From the NCBI RefSeq assembly GCF_035083965.1, contig NC_089739.1:12516198-12580197 (forward strand): a DNA stretch of 64,000 bases, in the 5' to 3' direction. Both the position numbers and the translations under genes were made by a program. Source of the DNA: Branchiostoma lanceolatum (Eukaryota > Chordata > Leptocardii > Amphioxiformes > Branchiostomatidae). This document shows positions 1 to 12,700 of this stretch, in pieces. Under the pieces are notes generated by a model. The model made no database searches and was not told where the DNA came from. It was given only the letters and a program-made list of their open reading frames with translations. Positions within the stretch are counted from its first letter, which is position 1, and each line of letters opens with the position of its first letter.

Positions 1-1523
1 ACAAATACACTGCAGACATTGGTTCCGAACACTGTCTATAGAGAAGACATCAGCAAATTTGTACAGGTCCACACAGGTGGAGCGCTCCACGTTCATGGCC
101 ATGTAGCTGCTGCAGGTGTCTCTCACATAGTCCAGTTGGAGGAGGTCGGCGGCCTGGTACAGGGGCTGCACTTTGTCCAGGGACACATGAAGGGTTCCCG
201 AGTAGATGTAACTCAGGATCTCACAAAACATATCTGCATCCAAATCCTGACGAAGGATATCAATAAACTTTAAAATCGTCTCAAGTTGCATATCTTATCA
301 AAATATCAATTTGAGACAGTATATCACATTAAATTAATCAATCCTCGAAAATAGTTTTCATCTTAAACCTTAGATAAAAAGGCAACAGTGTACATATGTG
401 TATTAAATACAAGTCTTCTATAAAACCCCAACAACTCCTAAATGTTCTTCTTAAGCGTTAGTTCATATACTTTCAATTATTTCACTATTGTTTTTTTTTT
501 ACACGTGCGAATAAATAAAACCAAAACAAACAATACAGAAGTTTACAGTATTTGCCCTTGGGGGATTTTCAAGGACCACACGGTGACTGGCCGGTTTCAA
601 TGCAGTAAAAATCATAGTAGAGTGCAATAGTCTACTAATGGAGCAATAGTAATAAAGTAGGTTTGGGTTCAATAGTATGATACATTGAAAAATTAAAAAT
701 CGGCCTTTCATGTCCGCTTTGCGGAAATACATTGAACTGCAGCTGGCTCACCCAACAAAACTCCACAGTCCAAATCATTATTGAGTCTCAAAGCCAGCAT
801 TGTCCTATACCACAAAGCAGCGATTACACTTGGATGCATCTCACAACTTTCTACCCGTTCTTCAAGAACTTTGTCCATACTAGTGTACTTTATATACCCA
901 AGAAGGTTTAATATAGAACTTCTATATAGTAGTAAATTATTATAAACCCTCCTTAATATACTAGTACCCGCGCCATGGATACTGGGTGGGGCTTCCTCTA
1001 CAGTTACCCTGTTTGGACCCCAAGGCTATGCATGGGGGGGGGGGGGGTCCTCTAATGAAATTTCCTAGAAGAAAAATGGGTCAAAATTATGGCCGTCCGC
1101 AGCCGCAGCTTGCTTGGGAATAGAAACACTCAGCTTTTTAAACATGGGAGACATTGTACGTTGTTTCTCTGTGGCTGAACTGCCGGTTAGGCCTACAAAT
1201 GGTGGTCACAGCCTACATGTAAGAAAGGAACAACAACAAAAATACTTTTCATTGCAAAACGGCCCTACCTGTAAAACTACTGTCTTCTGTCGACTTTCCG
1301 CCATGCCGCTTGTAAACATGGCCCTGAAGTAGGGGCTGGCGGCGGACAGAACAAGCCGATGGCAGGGAAACCGTCGGCCCTCGACTTCAAGGACGACATC
1401 CTGCAGTACCCCAGCTTTCTGTAAGTCACTAACAGCTCCAAGAAACCCGTGCTGATAGCTCTCGTCTTGGTAGGAACGAGGACGAACTGCACTGTCGTGG
1501 CGATTTTGGTCTGCAGCAGCCAT
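1..1523 (-). CDS. Kelch-like protein, BTB and start of BACK domain (5' two exons, partial)
   Basis: Seen: exon 1 is 1269-1523 (85 codons) and exon 2 is 1-246 and runs off the window. The junction is phase 0 (donor GTAGGG, acceptor CGTCAG). Exon 1 carries the N-terminal half of a BTB/POZ fold, with the motif VEGRRFPCHRLVLSAASPYF around residues 47-66 followed by FRAMF. Exon 2 completes BTB (CEILSYIYSG) and enters the BACK domain (RFAD-like KFADVFS). Known: such proteins dimerise through BTB, bind CUL3 through BTB-BACK and present substrates on a C-terminal kelch propeller, which would lie beyond the left edge. The start chosen is the ATG ending at 1523 (MAAADQN); an in-frame ATG at 1598 is possible but lies in low-similarity sequence. 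I cannot name the subfamily. The kelch repeats are not visible, so a BTB-BACK protein without kelch repeats remains possible. Confidence 0.88.
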
Positions 1524-1887
1524 GTTGATGATGACTAAGGTACTGTACCTTCCCAGAGGAACTCGTGCCTGATTACCCAACCTCCTTGGATTACCCAAAT
1601 ATGTAGCGGAATGTTTAGATACAATTCAATCTCTACCACTGGATAAGATTCGGAGATTGCTTCCGGGCGTTCCGACCCATCACTCATCTTCAGCGTCACT
1701 AGAATGAACTGACAGAACGAATCAATACTTACTAAGTACATCTAGCTGAAAAGAACCGGTTGATGAACATGTCAAAGTCACTAACTCGTAAGAATCGTAT
1801 GCAAATGTCATTGTAAGACAACGTCATAGCTATATAGGGACTGTTATTGACCTTTGTGCTGCAAACCAGGGTTCCCCTTTACTGGTT

Positions 1888-2055
1888 GCACTTTAAAGGC
1901 ACACAGAGCCTTTTACGAGCTTGAAAACTGGAAATAATTCTAGTTGCTGTAATCTTTATGAAATCGACAGTTAATGCCACTGTTTACCACATTTGCGTGC
2001 GGATATCTTATCAAAAGTGCTCAACGTGGCACAAAAGAAGCTACATGGTTACATC
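1888..2055. mobile_element. Truncated MITE, same family as 17621-18081 and 41010-41520
   Basis: The sequence starts TTTAAAGGCACACAGAGCC and continues through the family block CTAGTTGCTGTAATCTTTAT and the segment ending AAAAGTGCTCAA. It matches the first third of the full copies elsewhere in the window. The distal inverted repeat is missing, so this is a decayed 5' fragment. Confidence 0.75.
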
Positions 2056-3619
2056 TGAAATGAAATATAGCCCTCGTATCATAAACTGATTTACTTCTAA
2101 TTCTCCTTTTATTTTACTGTTACAATACATTTGTAAGACACACTTGGACACCCATTATTGCACCTAACTAAAAATTAACAGATAAATATATATATCCTAT
2201 ACTTCATTGAACGTTCTGCAGTTCCTGTGTATCTCGCTAGGATTGATTGACGTTAGAAGTGCACACAGTCAAACTTTTCCGGTCAAAAGAAAGCTAGAAT
2301 ATAGTAGACTTCAAGCCTTATTCAGATTTCCCTAACTTCATCACCAACTTCCGAAGAGAGCAAAATTAGCACTAAATCAGAAGGTACATTCGTGAAAATG
2401 TCTCACAGCGTTTTCCGCCTGTAACGCGGAGCGTGAAGGGCCCATGAACAGTATGAATACATTTCTTGTCCATGTATGTTCTTTACATGAATGTGTTCAA
2501 AATTTGTTAATTAAAACCTGACCACTCTCTGGCAACCAGCATAGCCCGCCGTGAGTTCGAGCGCGTAAAAAAGCGTAACATGTTAGGGCAGCTCCCGTTA
2601 TGTATGTTAGAAGTCATCTACTCATGTTGACCTCACGTAACCTTTACATTACATCGACGTGCGCGCGTGTCAGTCAGACGTCTATTGGACTTTGTTATCT
2701 TGGTCTAGCAACACCTGTTCCTGGTACCACACAGCACGAAATCTAAAATCAACTTTTATATGATAGAGCCAACCGGTACCTTGATATGACATCATTACTA
2801 TAAAAATGTAGTAGGAGCCCACCCCTTTTCATTCTCAAAATGGAACAAACCAAGACCAGGTCATGTAAGGTCATTGTCAGCGGAAACAGTGTCTCAAACT
2901 GATAGTCTTCAATAAAGTAAACCGGAATATGTCTTTTTGGTGTTTGAACTTGGATAGCTTTCTGTCACGCAACAACATCATGTGCATGGATATTTTTGTT
3001 TGAACCTTAAATTTTGTTTATTCATGAGAAGCTCATATCAGCACGCATGCCGCTTTTATTGAGGTCATGAGGGAAGAGGTAAGGGTCAGACAAGATATAT
3101 AACGAAGATACAGTGCCATATGCAAATTAAGTTACTCTGCGAAGCTAGGGGGAGGGGGCGTCGCAAACACCAAAGAATAACATTCTTAGTCATAAAATGA
3201 CCGCAAATGACCGCTAAAAACTTTTGCAGTGACCGCTAGCGCTTGTAGTTGTGCGGACGTTCCAAATTTAACGCTGACGAAAGCTCATTGCAATATCTCG
3301 TGACCTAATTGTTATTGAAACCCACCCACATTGTTCAAATAGCCGTGGTCCGATTATTGATAACGATCACGTGATGTTCTGTTGTTACTACGTGCTCTAC
3401 GTGACACCAGTCACAGATAGGAACCCGGCAAATATTGGAGCGGTCAAAAAGTGCTTGCATAGTAGTTATACCGGTTTGACGGTACAGGCACGGAAAAAAC
3501 TTTGCTCCAACGACGCAGGTCTCAACTTGAAGAGAACTAAAAGGTGAGTTTGGGAAAGTTTTCACGTTTTAATTAAAAGACAAGTTGTTTCTGGAGAAAC
3601 CTTTATCTAATACAATGTC

Positions 3620-4085
3620 AGGAGAAAGTATTTCTTTATTTGATCTTAACTTTACACGATCTTGCAAACTGTAATTTCACAACGAAGGAATGCATACGCT
3701 ATTTACCATATAAACTGTAAGGAGCTTTGAGCTTTTTAGCTGTTGAAATAGAAAATATTTCTTTGTTTGATATTAACCTAACACGATCTTGCAAATTATT
3801 TTCAGTTCAGACGAAATAAAGTCAAGTCGAAAACTTAAGGCAGTTGACATTTTCCCATGGGTCAAATTATGCCACAGCTAAATATTACATTTTTTAAAAC
3901 ATTTCCCAACGAAGGAATGCATACGCTATTTACCATATAAACTTTTAAAAGCTTTAAACCTTTTAACTGTTGACGTTTTGTCAGGGGTTGAATTATGCCA
4001 CGGCTATATGTTTCATCTTGCTGGCATCTTACGACAGAGGAATGCCATACGCTATTTACCATATAAATTTTTAGGTTAAACATTA
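3620..4085. repeat. Diverged tandem repeat, about 110-230 bp periods
   Basis: The block ATACGCTATTTACCATATAAA recurs at about 3690, 3920 and 4050, each time after a GAAGGAATG-like lead. The block TATTTCTTT.TTTGAT.TTAAC...ACACGATCTTGCAAA recurs at about 3630 and 3757. No coding potential is evident. Confidence 0.7.
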
Positions 4086-4621
4086 CGATTGACCTGAATA
4101 CCACTTTGTCGAGGTTAAATCGTAGACGAGGGTGTAAATTTAGTTCACGTTGTTTCGCGTCACTTTGTGAAATGCGCTTCACGATTTTATGAACGTTTTG
4201 GGATCCTTTGGTTTTGAGGGTATTTGTTCTTTCTTTTCGTTCAATTTTTCACGAATTTTTCTAAGCGTAACTTATAGAAAATTCGCAAGGAAAGGGACTT
4301 TTTACATTTAATTTCAACATTATGTTCATATGAAATATAGCTACATCTGCAATTTGTTTCTTTTTTCTTCTTTATATCTTCAAGCAAACATGTAAGGTTT
4401 GTCGCGTGTCAGTATTTTTTTCTTATCTTATAGGGCCATATGGTACATTAGACGAACATTGTAGTCTTCAAAGTTATTCAAAAAACATACAAAACTAGCA
4501 AAAAGCTGAAACACAAAAAAAGCCGAAACAACCTATCCAGTTTAAGCATTAATTTCAAACTTCTCAATGTAAACTCGTTCTCATGCGCTGATTTTATGTA
4601 TTTCCTGTCTGGGAAAAACAG

Positions 4622-6443
4622 ATGATGTCATACTTGCTGTTCCTCGCCGTATGCATGGTCACGTGCCAGTCTGCGCACGCGCAGTGCAGCAACACTTCCC
4701 CCTGCCCTTTTCAAGGTAAACAAAGCTTTCACACAATCAGGCATTTCTGCAACTATGTTTTATAGTAGTTCTTTTTATAACGTTACTGCAACAAAAAACT
4801 CCGCTTAAATGTAAGAGTAGAAAACGAGGTATTCCTGGCGTCCGTTGTCAAGTTCTGCTCACTTGTGATTTTCTTATCCATCTACCTTAACTTCCCTTAA
4901 CAATCTAAGAAAGATTCTTTTTTTGTTGATACATTTGTTTACGGAAAAATATCGGAAAGGGTATATATTGTATTTCAGCAATACTATCAAACAAAAAAGA
5001 AACCGTCGATAAGCCGGTTAGCTGTTTGAACTGCGCATGCGTGGTGTGAGGGATTGCGGGTTCAAGTTGAAGGCATTAACAAAACACGTCTGAACATGCA
5101 ACAAGCATGGTCTAGACAAAAACTTTTTACAAGTTACGGGCCTTACCTTTAGACCTCGCGCATGCCCAGTGCAACCGTGAGCCGGCTTAATCAAAGTAGT
5201 GGGTGCGTCCGTTTACGATTCCTAATACGCATGCCCAGCGACATGTATTGTGGGTAATATGTCAAGACCCCTGACACAGAAACAAAATACGTTTTGACGT
5301 TTTTAATATGTAAATCGAGACAATGTTCGAGACGACAACTGTTTACAAACAAGTCAGAGGCCTTTGACCTTGCGCATGCGTACCAAGACTCGTGAATGAC
5401 CTTATGAAGGGGTTCCTCCTTGGAGCAAGGAGGTTTGATAATGATGGTGTCTTCCATAGGTGGAGATGATTTCATCAAACCGGAAGAAACGTCTTCAGTA
5501 GACGGTAAACTTGATATGACCTTGACTTTGGAGGTGTCTGACGTCACGGTGGAGTGGTTGACCTTCACCAGACGGACCTATAACGGCGGTTGGCCCTCCC
5601 CATCACTAAGGGTCAGGGCGGGTGACCAGGTAGACCTTCTCCTGGTAGGTGGACATGGCTTCTTCTAAATATAGAAATACACTGGAATTATCGAAACACG
5701 GAAAATACATAAATACACGCACTGGCAGGGCGGGAGGACAGGGGAGACCTTCTCTAGGTAGGTGGACGCGGCTTCTACTAAAAATAGAAATAAACCGGAT
5801 TTACCGAAACATGGAACATACATAAAATCACGCAATGGCATGGCGGGGGACCGGGTAGACCTTTCTACTAACTATCGTTATTACACAGGAAAAAGCAACT
5901 ATCGTTATTACACCGGAAATAGCAAAATACATTCATGTGACTTGAATATGGATCAGAGCTGGGGACCAGGTCGACCTTCTATTGGGAGGTGGGCACGGCT
6001 TCTACTAAAGATAGAAATACACTAGAATTACCGAAACACGGAAAATACATAAAATCACGCACTGTCAGTATGTAAATATGTAGTAAATATATGTAAAGAT
6101 ATGGAAAACATGGATCAGGGATGATGACCGAGGTAACATTCTGCTAGTCGGGTGAACATAGGTTCTAGTGCGGATGCTCCAAAAGTACTTTTTGGTAACG
6201 GGAACATAGACATGCTACGTTACGCCATGAGGTCATTTGCTACTGTAAATCGTTTATGCATTCGTCTTCTTCTTCGTCTTCAAGAAAAATAACCTGGGAG
6301 ACAACCAAGCCGAGGGCGAGCCGAACACATTCCGCCACCCGAACACCACCAACCTCCACGTGCATGGACTACACATCTCACCAAGGGCGCCGCAGGACGA
6401 CGTCCTGATAGAGGTGGTTATCTAGTACCTACGATAATCAGTT

Positions 6444-6519
<76 letters not shown>

Positions 6520-6560
6520 TGTGTTTGTTTGTATGTGTGTGTGTGTGTGTGCTTGTGTGC

Positions 6561-6594
<34 letters not shown>

Positions 6595-6657
6595 ATACGT
6601 GCATATGCGTGTATATGTGTAGGTGCGTGCGTGCGTGTGTTTGTGTGTGTGTCTAGA

Positions 6658-6700
<43 letters not shown>

Positions 6701-9700
6701 ATATTTGCATCTGTCTGTATATATACAGGGAGAGCTACATGTGTTTGTGAGTCTGAATCCCTGGCCTTGAAATGTTCTGTTGTTGTTACACGACGAAGGT
6801 GAAACCAGAGAGTGAGTACCAGCACCACTATGAGCTGAACCAGCTCCAACCGGCGGGGACGTACTGGTACCACGCCCACCACCACGGAGCCACGTACTTC
6901 CAGGTATGGAGCCGACAGTCCAGAACACACACACTCATGTGGCATCGTGTGGCGCAATCGGTAGAGTGTTTCACCCAGAACCGAGAGGTCCCGGGTTCGA
7001 AACCCCGATATGCCCCGATGTTGTGCCCTGGGGAAAGGCACTTTACACGACTTTCCTCACTCCACCCAGGTGTGAATGGGTACCCGACTTCGGTTGGGGA
7101 AGGTCTTATTGAGGTCACCTGCTGGCGCCGAATGGCAGCCGCCCAGAACCTTGCGACACTTCTACAAAGTGCAAGTGTGGAGCAAATATGTATATGTTCT
7201 GTATTATATGATTGTTAACCCTGCAGCAATTCAGCACTGGCTGCCATTGCACGGGTAATTTCTGACCAAATAAACCATTATCATTACTATTACACACAAT
7301 CTGCTGTTGTAAAGCTATCGTGCGTCACATACGATTGGTATACGACAGAAAATTGGTGTCATTCAAAAGTCGTGGCGGTGTCGCGCGCACCTTTTAGCTG
7401 TCTTGTGACGGACATGATTAATAAAAACATCCCATTTTGCCAGTCTAAAACAGAACTTGAGTTTTAAGTATTTGTGCTACATACACTTCATGTTTGCTAT
7501 GTTGGTTTAGCGATTACGGGGTCTTTTTTATAGACATGTACTGGCATTCAATTTTCCTTTTTATTTGAGTTGAACGTGTGATAGTTGTGTGCCGATTTGT
7601 CAAAATAGAGAGAACGCTAGCGACCCCAAAAAAACACCCCTCCCAAAGAAATGGTATGGCTACCCTGTGACGTCACAAAATCAAGATGGCGGCCACCACA
7701 CATGCCATAGGATCCAACTAAGGTTTTACTACGCAAACCTGTAATTTTCTCTAAGACTTTGATTAGTTCTGCATGATTGAATATTCTGAGAAGTGTTTGA
7801 CACGAAACGAAACGAAAAAAAATTACAATTTTCCAGGCTAGGCAATAAAATGTAGAAAATAATTGCACAGCGATCGCAATGCTGCAACAAATGCCTCCGC
7901 CTCTGCGGTGTTGCCAAAAATGCATTTTTTGTGACGCGTCAGGGGCGGAGGCATTTGTGGCCGAATTCGTTACTGCCTTTGAAAAATGTTGGAAGAACTT
8001 ATACCTGGCACCTTAATGCATTGGCTTATCTGTTGATCGATCGATCGATCTATCGATTGGCTGATTTATCGATTGATCGATTGTATGATTTATTGTTGTA
8101 TCGATTTTTTGATGTGTTGATTCCTTGATATATTGATTTATTGATGTATTGCTTTATTGATGTATTGTTTTTTTTACTTACTGATTTATCGATCTATTGA
8201 TTGAAGGTAGCCAGTGGTCTTGCCGGACTGTTGATCGTGGAAGACGAGGAAGAGTCCATGCCAGACGAACTCGCCGCCATTTCCTGCCCGAAAAACTGTG
8301 ACAGAGAAGTGGCCATGTTGCTCGGCAAGTTGTTGTTCTACGGACAAGACGCCTTCAGCTTTCCCGTCATACAAGATCTGATCGGCGACGTCTTTCTGTG
8401 AGTTTTTGTTTTACAGTAGAAATTAAAGGTCCGGGATTTTCACATTTTTGGCTTTCGTTGTGAAGCTACGGTACGTCAAAGTCCCTGTCACCTGTACAAC
8501 AATGATCGTTTAGCGGTAAAGCTGTTAAACGCAGCTATCGCGAGATTCAACGAGAGTTCGATCGATATATTACCGGTTATGTTGGGTTTCAGAGTTTGGT
8601 CTAAGTAGAAAAAAATAAAGAAAACTCGAAACACAGGCGAAATAGAATATTTCCCCCTTCCAAAGGGGAGAAACATAAAATTAGGGAAACATATCATTTC
8701 GAAGGGAAAGTCACAACTTGACGAAATAAATGTGTACTTTTTTCTCTCTCCGTTTTAGACTAGACGATATCGTAACAGACGAGAATATCACCTTGTTGGA
8801 ATGGCTGGAGAGGAATGACGCAACTCAGTACCTGACCAATGGTAAGCAGCGCCTCTTCTTGTGAATCTTTATTAATGCAAATCGTGTGTCATCATTTTTT
8901 TAAAATTTTTCTGGTGCGAAATTATGTTTCTATTGGGATAAAAACATTTCTGCCCCATCCCTAATAAGCTGGCTCACGGATTAAACTACGCATATGCAGC
9001 GAGGTGCATTTTGGGTGATTGCAAATGTCAAAGGTTAAGGTCCCTAACTTGTAAACAGTTCTTGTCTCGACCATATACGTACAAACGTGTTTTGTTTATG
9101 TCTCCGGGGCCTTCAACTTTGACATGTTACCCACAATGCACATTGCTGCGCATGCACAGTTTGAACCATAAACCAGCTTATTATAACTCCTGTTAATGGC
9201 ATCATCTTCAGGTCAGTACGTACCAAAGATCTCCATGCAGCCGGGAGAGATCAAACGTTTCCGGCTCGTGAATATCGGGCCCACTGACATGTTGGAGATG
9301 TACCTCGAAGGTAAGCTGCCTCACTCGAGCAGATAAAATGGCAGGGACTTGATATTGGCTTCTTGACAGATTGGTACATAGATGCACTTTAAAAAACACT
9401 GCAGTCAACTGATACAAAGTGAAAACTGTTGGAAGTATGTAATTCTAGGCAAGTCTCCATAACTCCACAAATAAGAGGATGCCCGTCGACACGAAAAACT
9501 AGATTTATCATACAACATAACATCCTTGTCGACACATACACCAAAACAAATGTTAAGACATTACATCCATACCTTAAGCTATTTACCGGTCTATTCTTCA
9601 AAAAAATTCAATAGAACTCATTCCAGGTACAAATTTTACTCACGCGAGAGTACATTTTTGACGTGAACGTGATCTGGGCTCCAGCAGACGACATTGTTTT

Positions 9701-12700
9701 CGAATCCGCCTCCTTCCACGGGAACACCGGCTGCCTCGCTTTGGTGCAAACTCTCGCGGTCGCACGTTCACGTTAAAAATGTACTCTCGCGTGAGTAAAA
9801 TCAGTATCTGGAATGAGGTCTATTGAGGTCTATTGATTTCTTTTACTCACCACGACATAGGATCCGAAGATAACTTCAAGACTACATGAGTATGACTGGA
9901 ACAGCAACTCTTCTCCCTATGTCAGAAAATCTCCAATGCTCGAGATAAATGCTTACCAGTGCAGATACGATGAATCATGATAAGGGCACAGTTATCACAA
10001 ATACATTGATTGTTCATGATCAATGTCTTCACGCAGGTTGTGAGATGGTAGTCCTGGCGTTTGACGGAGTTTACGTAGACAAACCTTACGAGACGAAATA
10101 CGTCTTCATACCTGACGCGGGTCGAGCGGATGTGGCGGTGCGGTGTTCTGAGGCAGGGTCTTACCAGGTAGGTATGTTACCTTTACCTTTGACCTGCGCA
10201 TACGCAGTTGGGTCCGTGAAAAGGCTTATTGTGACGGTGTCATGTAGTCGAAGGGCCAACCATCGACTATTTGGATCTACTACCGGTGGCACTGTAACAA
10301 TAAATATTTTCACGGATCCAACTGCGTATGCGCAGGTCAGAGGTGAAGGCCCCTAAACAAAACACGTCTAGACATTTTTATGCAACCCGACCGACGGAGT
10401 CCTAATATATCGGGGTATACCATGATTTGATTTGATTTATTCGACTGTAAAAAGTACAGCCAGGGCTACCCAACTATCCAAATGCTATTACAAAGGGTTA
10501 GTCCTGGGAACAGTATTCATTACAAACGTTCACAGAGTTCATTACAAACGTTCACAAAGCACGCCAAACAGACACATAAAAATGCCAAGCTAAAAACATA
10601 GAAGAAACACACAAAAAAACAGCACAAAACTATGCGCCTATGGTAAAAATGCACGAGACTAAACTATACATGAAATCGTTGACAACTCAAAGCCAAAACT
10701 TAGGTTTACAGTACGTACTAGGTGATCTGGGCGTGTTTAAAGCATACGAGACAAGAACTGTTTACAAGTCAGGAGCCTTCACCTTTGACCTGCGCACGCG
10801 CAGTTGGATCCGTGAAAGGGTTTATATGCCCCACGGACATATCTTTGACCTCTGCATTGAAAGAATTCGTTTGCATCCTAAATCATACGTTTGTGTGATG
10901 ATAGAACTTTCTTATAAGCTTTTCGATGTAAAATTTGAGTGACTTGGAAATGCTATTGACATATTTAGTCCAAGGAGGTCTATACAACCTCCTTGCTTAG
11001 TCCTACTACTTTGGTCGTTGCAAACTGTTTTATTATAACAATATGTGCAATAAAGGCCTTTATTCATCATAAAGTCGAACAATCTGTATGATGGAAATTT
11101 ATCTATTTATTTATTTATTCATTTATGAATAACGAAATTATGAAATAACTCAATCACTGCTTTTACAGTACATTTTCAACACATTATTCTAATTGCAGTG
11201 TTGAATACATGCTTGACTTCATGTATTATTTGTATGAAGCTAGCATTGTCCTTAACATTTTTTTTCTTTTTCTTTCTTTTTTAAAGCTCATTTCCCACAA
11301 CGCTCCGGATCAGATCATGTCGATAGGTAACACGCCAGTATATGAAGGAGTCATAGCGACCATTGAAGTCTCAGGTATTTATTCTCAGTTGCTTTTAGGT
11401 GACGTCATAATCTATAGCCTCGTTGTCAGTAAGATAGACGAATCCAAGATGGCGACTTCACAATAATTTTAAAGGAGGGAAATATTTCTATTTTGATGCT
11501 CCAAGAAGATGCAGAGCAAAACGTAGGCGTTTTGAAATAAGGAAAATCAACACATGCATTTAATCTACCAACATGGCGGCAGTATATCACGTCACAGTCA
11601 CGTGACTTTAAACAGCCAATAGGCAGCTAGGCTTGACTAATGTGTGAAATGGTCTAATTTTGATAACAAGACATAACATCACAGCCGACGTTTCGGTGAC
11701 CGTCTGTCACCCTCCTTAGGACAACACTAGCTTGCTTTATTCCATACCGCTGCTTACAATGCAGTCCCAAACGTAAAGAATCGCCATATCTTAAATACAG
11801 GTGAGCCGGTAAAGATATCTTTCGCTACGAAGTTTCGGTGACCGTCTGTCACCATCCTTAGGGCAACACTAGCTTGTACTATTCCACACCGCAGGTAGGT
11901 GTCGCTTCATACAATGCGGTCCCAAACGTAAAGAATCGCCATGGTCTTATCTTACAGGTGAGCCGGTAAAGATGTCTTTTCCTACCTCCTTACCCGAGAG
12001 GCCTTTCTTCAACCTGGATTTGAGAGGGTTCCCCGATACTCGAATCGGGGGCCGGAACGTCGTCGAGTTCGGGCCGACTCCCTATCTCAACCGGGAAATG
12101 ATGAAGACCGGTGACTACTTCCGGTATAAGTTTAGAACGGGAACCGTGCAGGTATGTATAGCCTCTTTTGCAAAGCCTCTACCAGGCTCCAGACGTAGTT
12201 GGAAAGACTAGAAATCGGCCAGACGTGGCAAACTGTATTTATCGGCCGGCCGACCCCTCAGGTATGTTATCTGTATATTTGGCCGATGTCTACTCTCTCC
12301 GGCCAGGTCTGGAGGCTGGTAAAGGCTATCTTTCGTATACCTGCTAGCCCCCTTCGCAGACTTCTAAGAGCGCCTGCGTTTATTTCTGGGGTTATTCTGG
12401 TTTTGATACCTCATGTTCTAGACATGCTTTGATCAAGATTTTTTTAGCCGTAAATAGCTATTTGTTATCAAAGTGAGATTAAGTCGTGATTTAGTTTGGA
12501 CCCCCTAGCGGCCTTTTTTGACCTGCAGGGCCCACTTTTGTTTAATTTATTCATTATCGTTCTTCAAAGGAATGGTACTTGGTGAACGCTGACCCTTCCT
12601 CGGGACACCCGTACCACGTGCACGTCAACCACTTCCAGGTGGTCGCCTACAATCAGTACAACGGCCCCGTGGCCAGCTTCGCGCCTGCGTACTACGACCA

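Larger units (their letters stand above)
1742..4621. other. Intergenic region between two divergent genes
   Basis: This separates the minus-strand BTB gene from the plus-strand laccase gene, so both 5' regulatory regions should lie here. I see a MITE fragment near 1888-2055 and diverged tandem repeats at 3620-4085, but no convincing TATA box or coding exon. ORFs here show no family motif. Confidence 0.5.

Noticed and set aside
1206-1268. Extension of BTB exon 1 past 1269
   Set aside because: Reads into intron after a good GTAGGG donor; the join to exon 2 restores the BTB domain.
5630-5631. GT at 5630 as the exon 2 donor
   Set aside because: It would drop VDLLL from a conserved strand; the donor at 5645 gives the expected join in phase.
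6945-7015. Functional tRNA gene
   Set aside because: Head joined to a SINE body and tail, with a second copy at 20097-20465; arms do not form a good cloverleaf.
6418-7041. Long ORFs on both strands across (CT)n and (TG)n
   Set aside because: They translate simple repeats (Thr-His, Ser-Leu, Arg-Glu) and overlap a true laccase exon in another frame.
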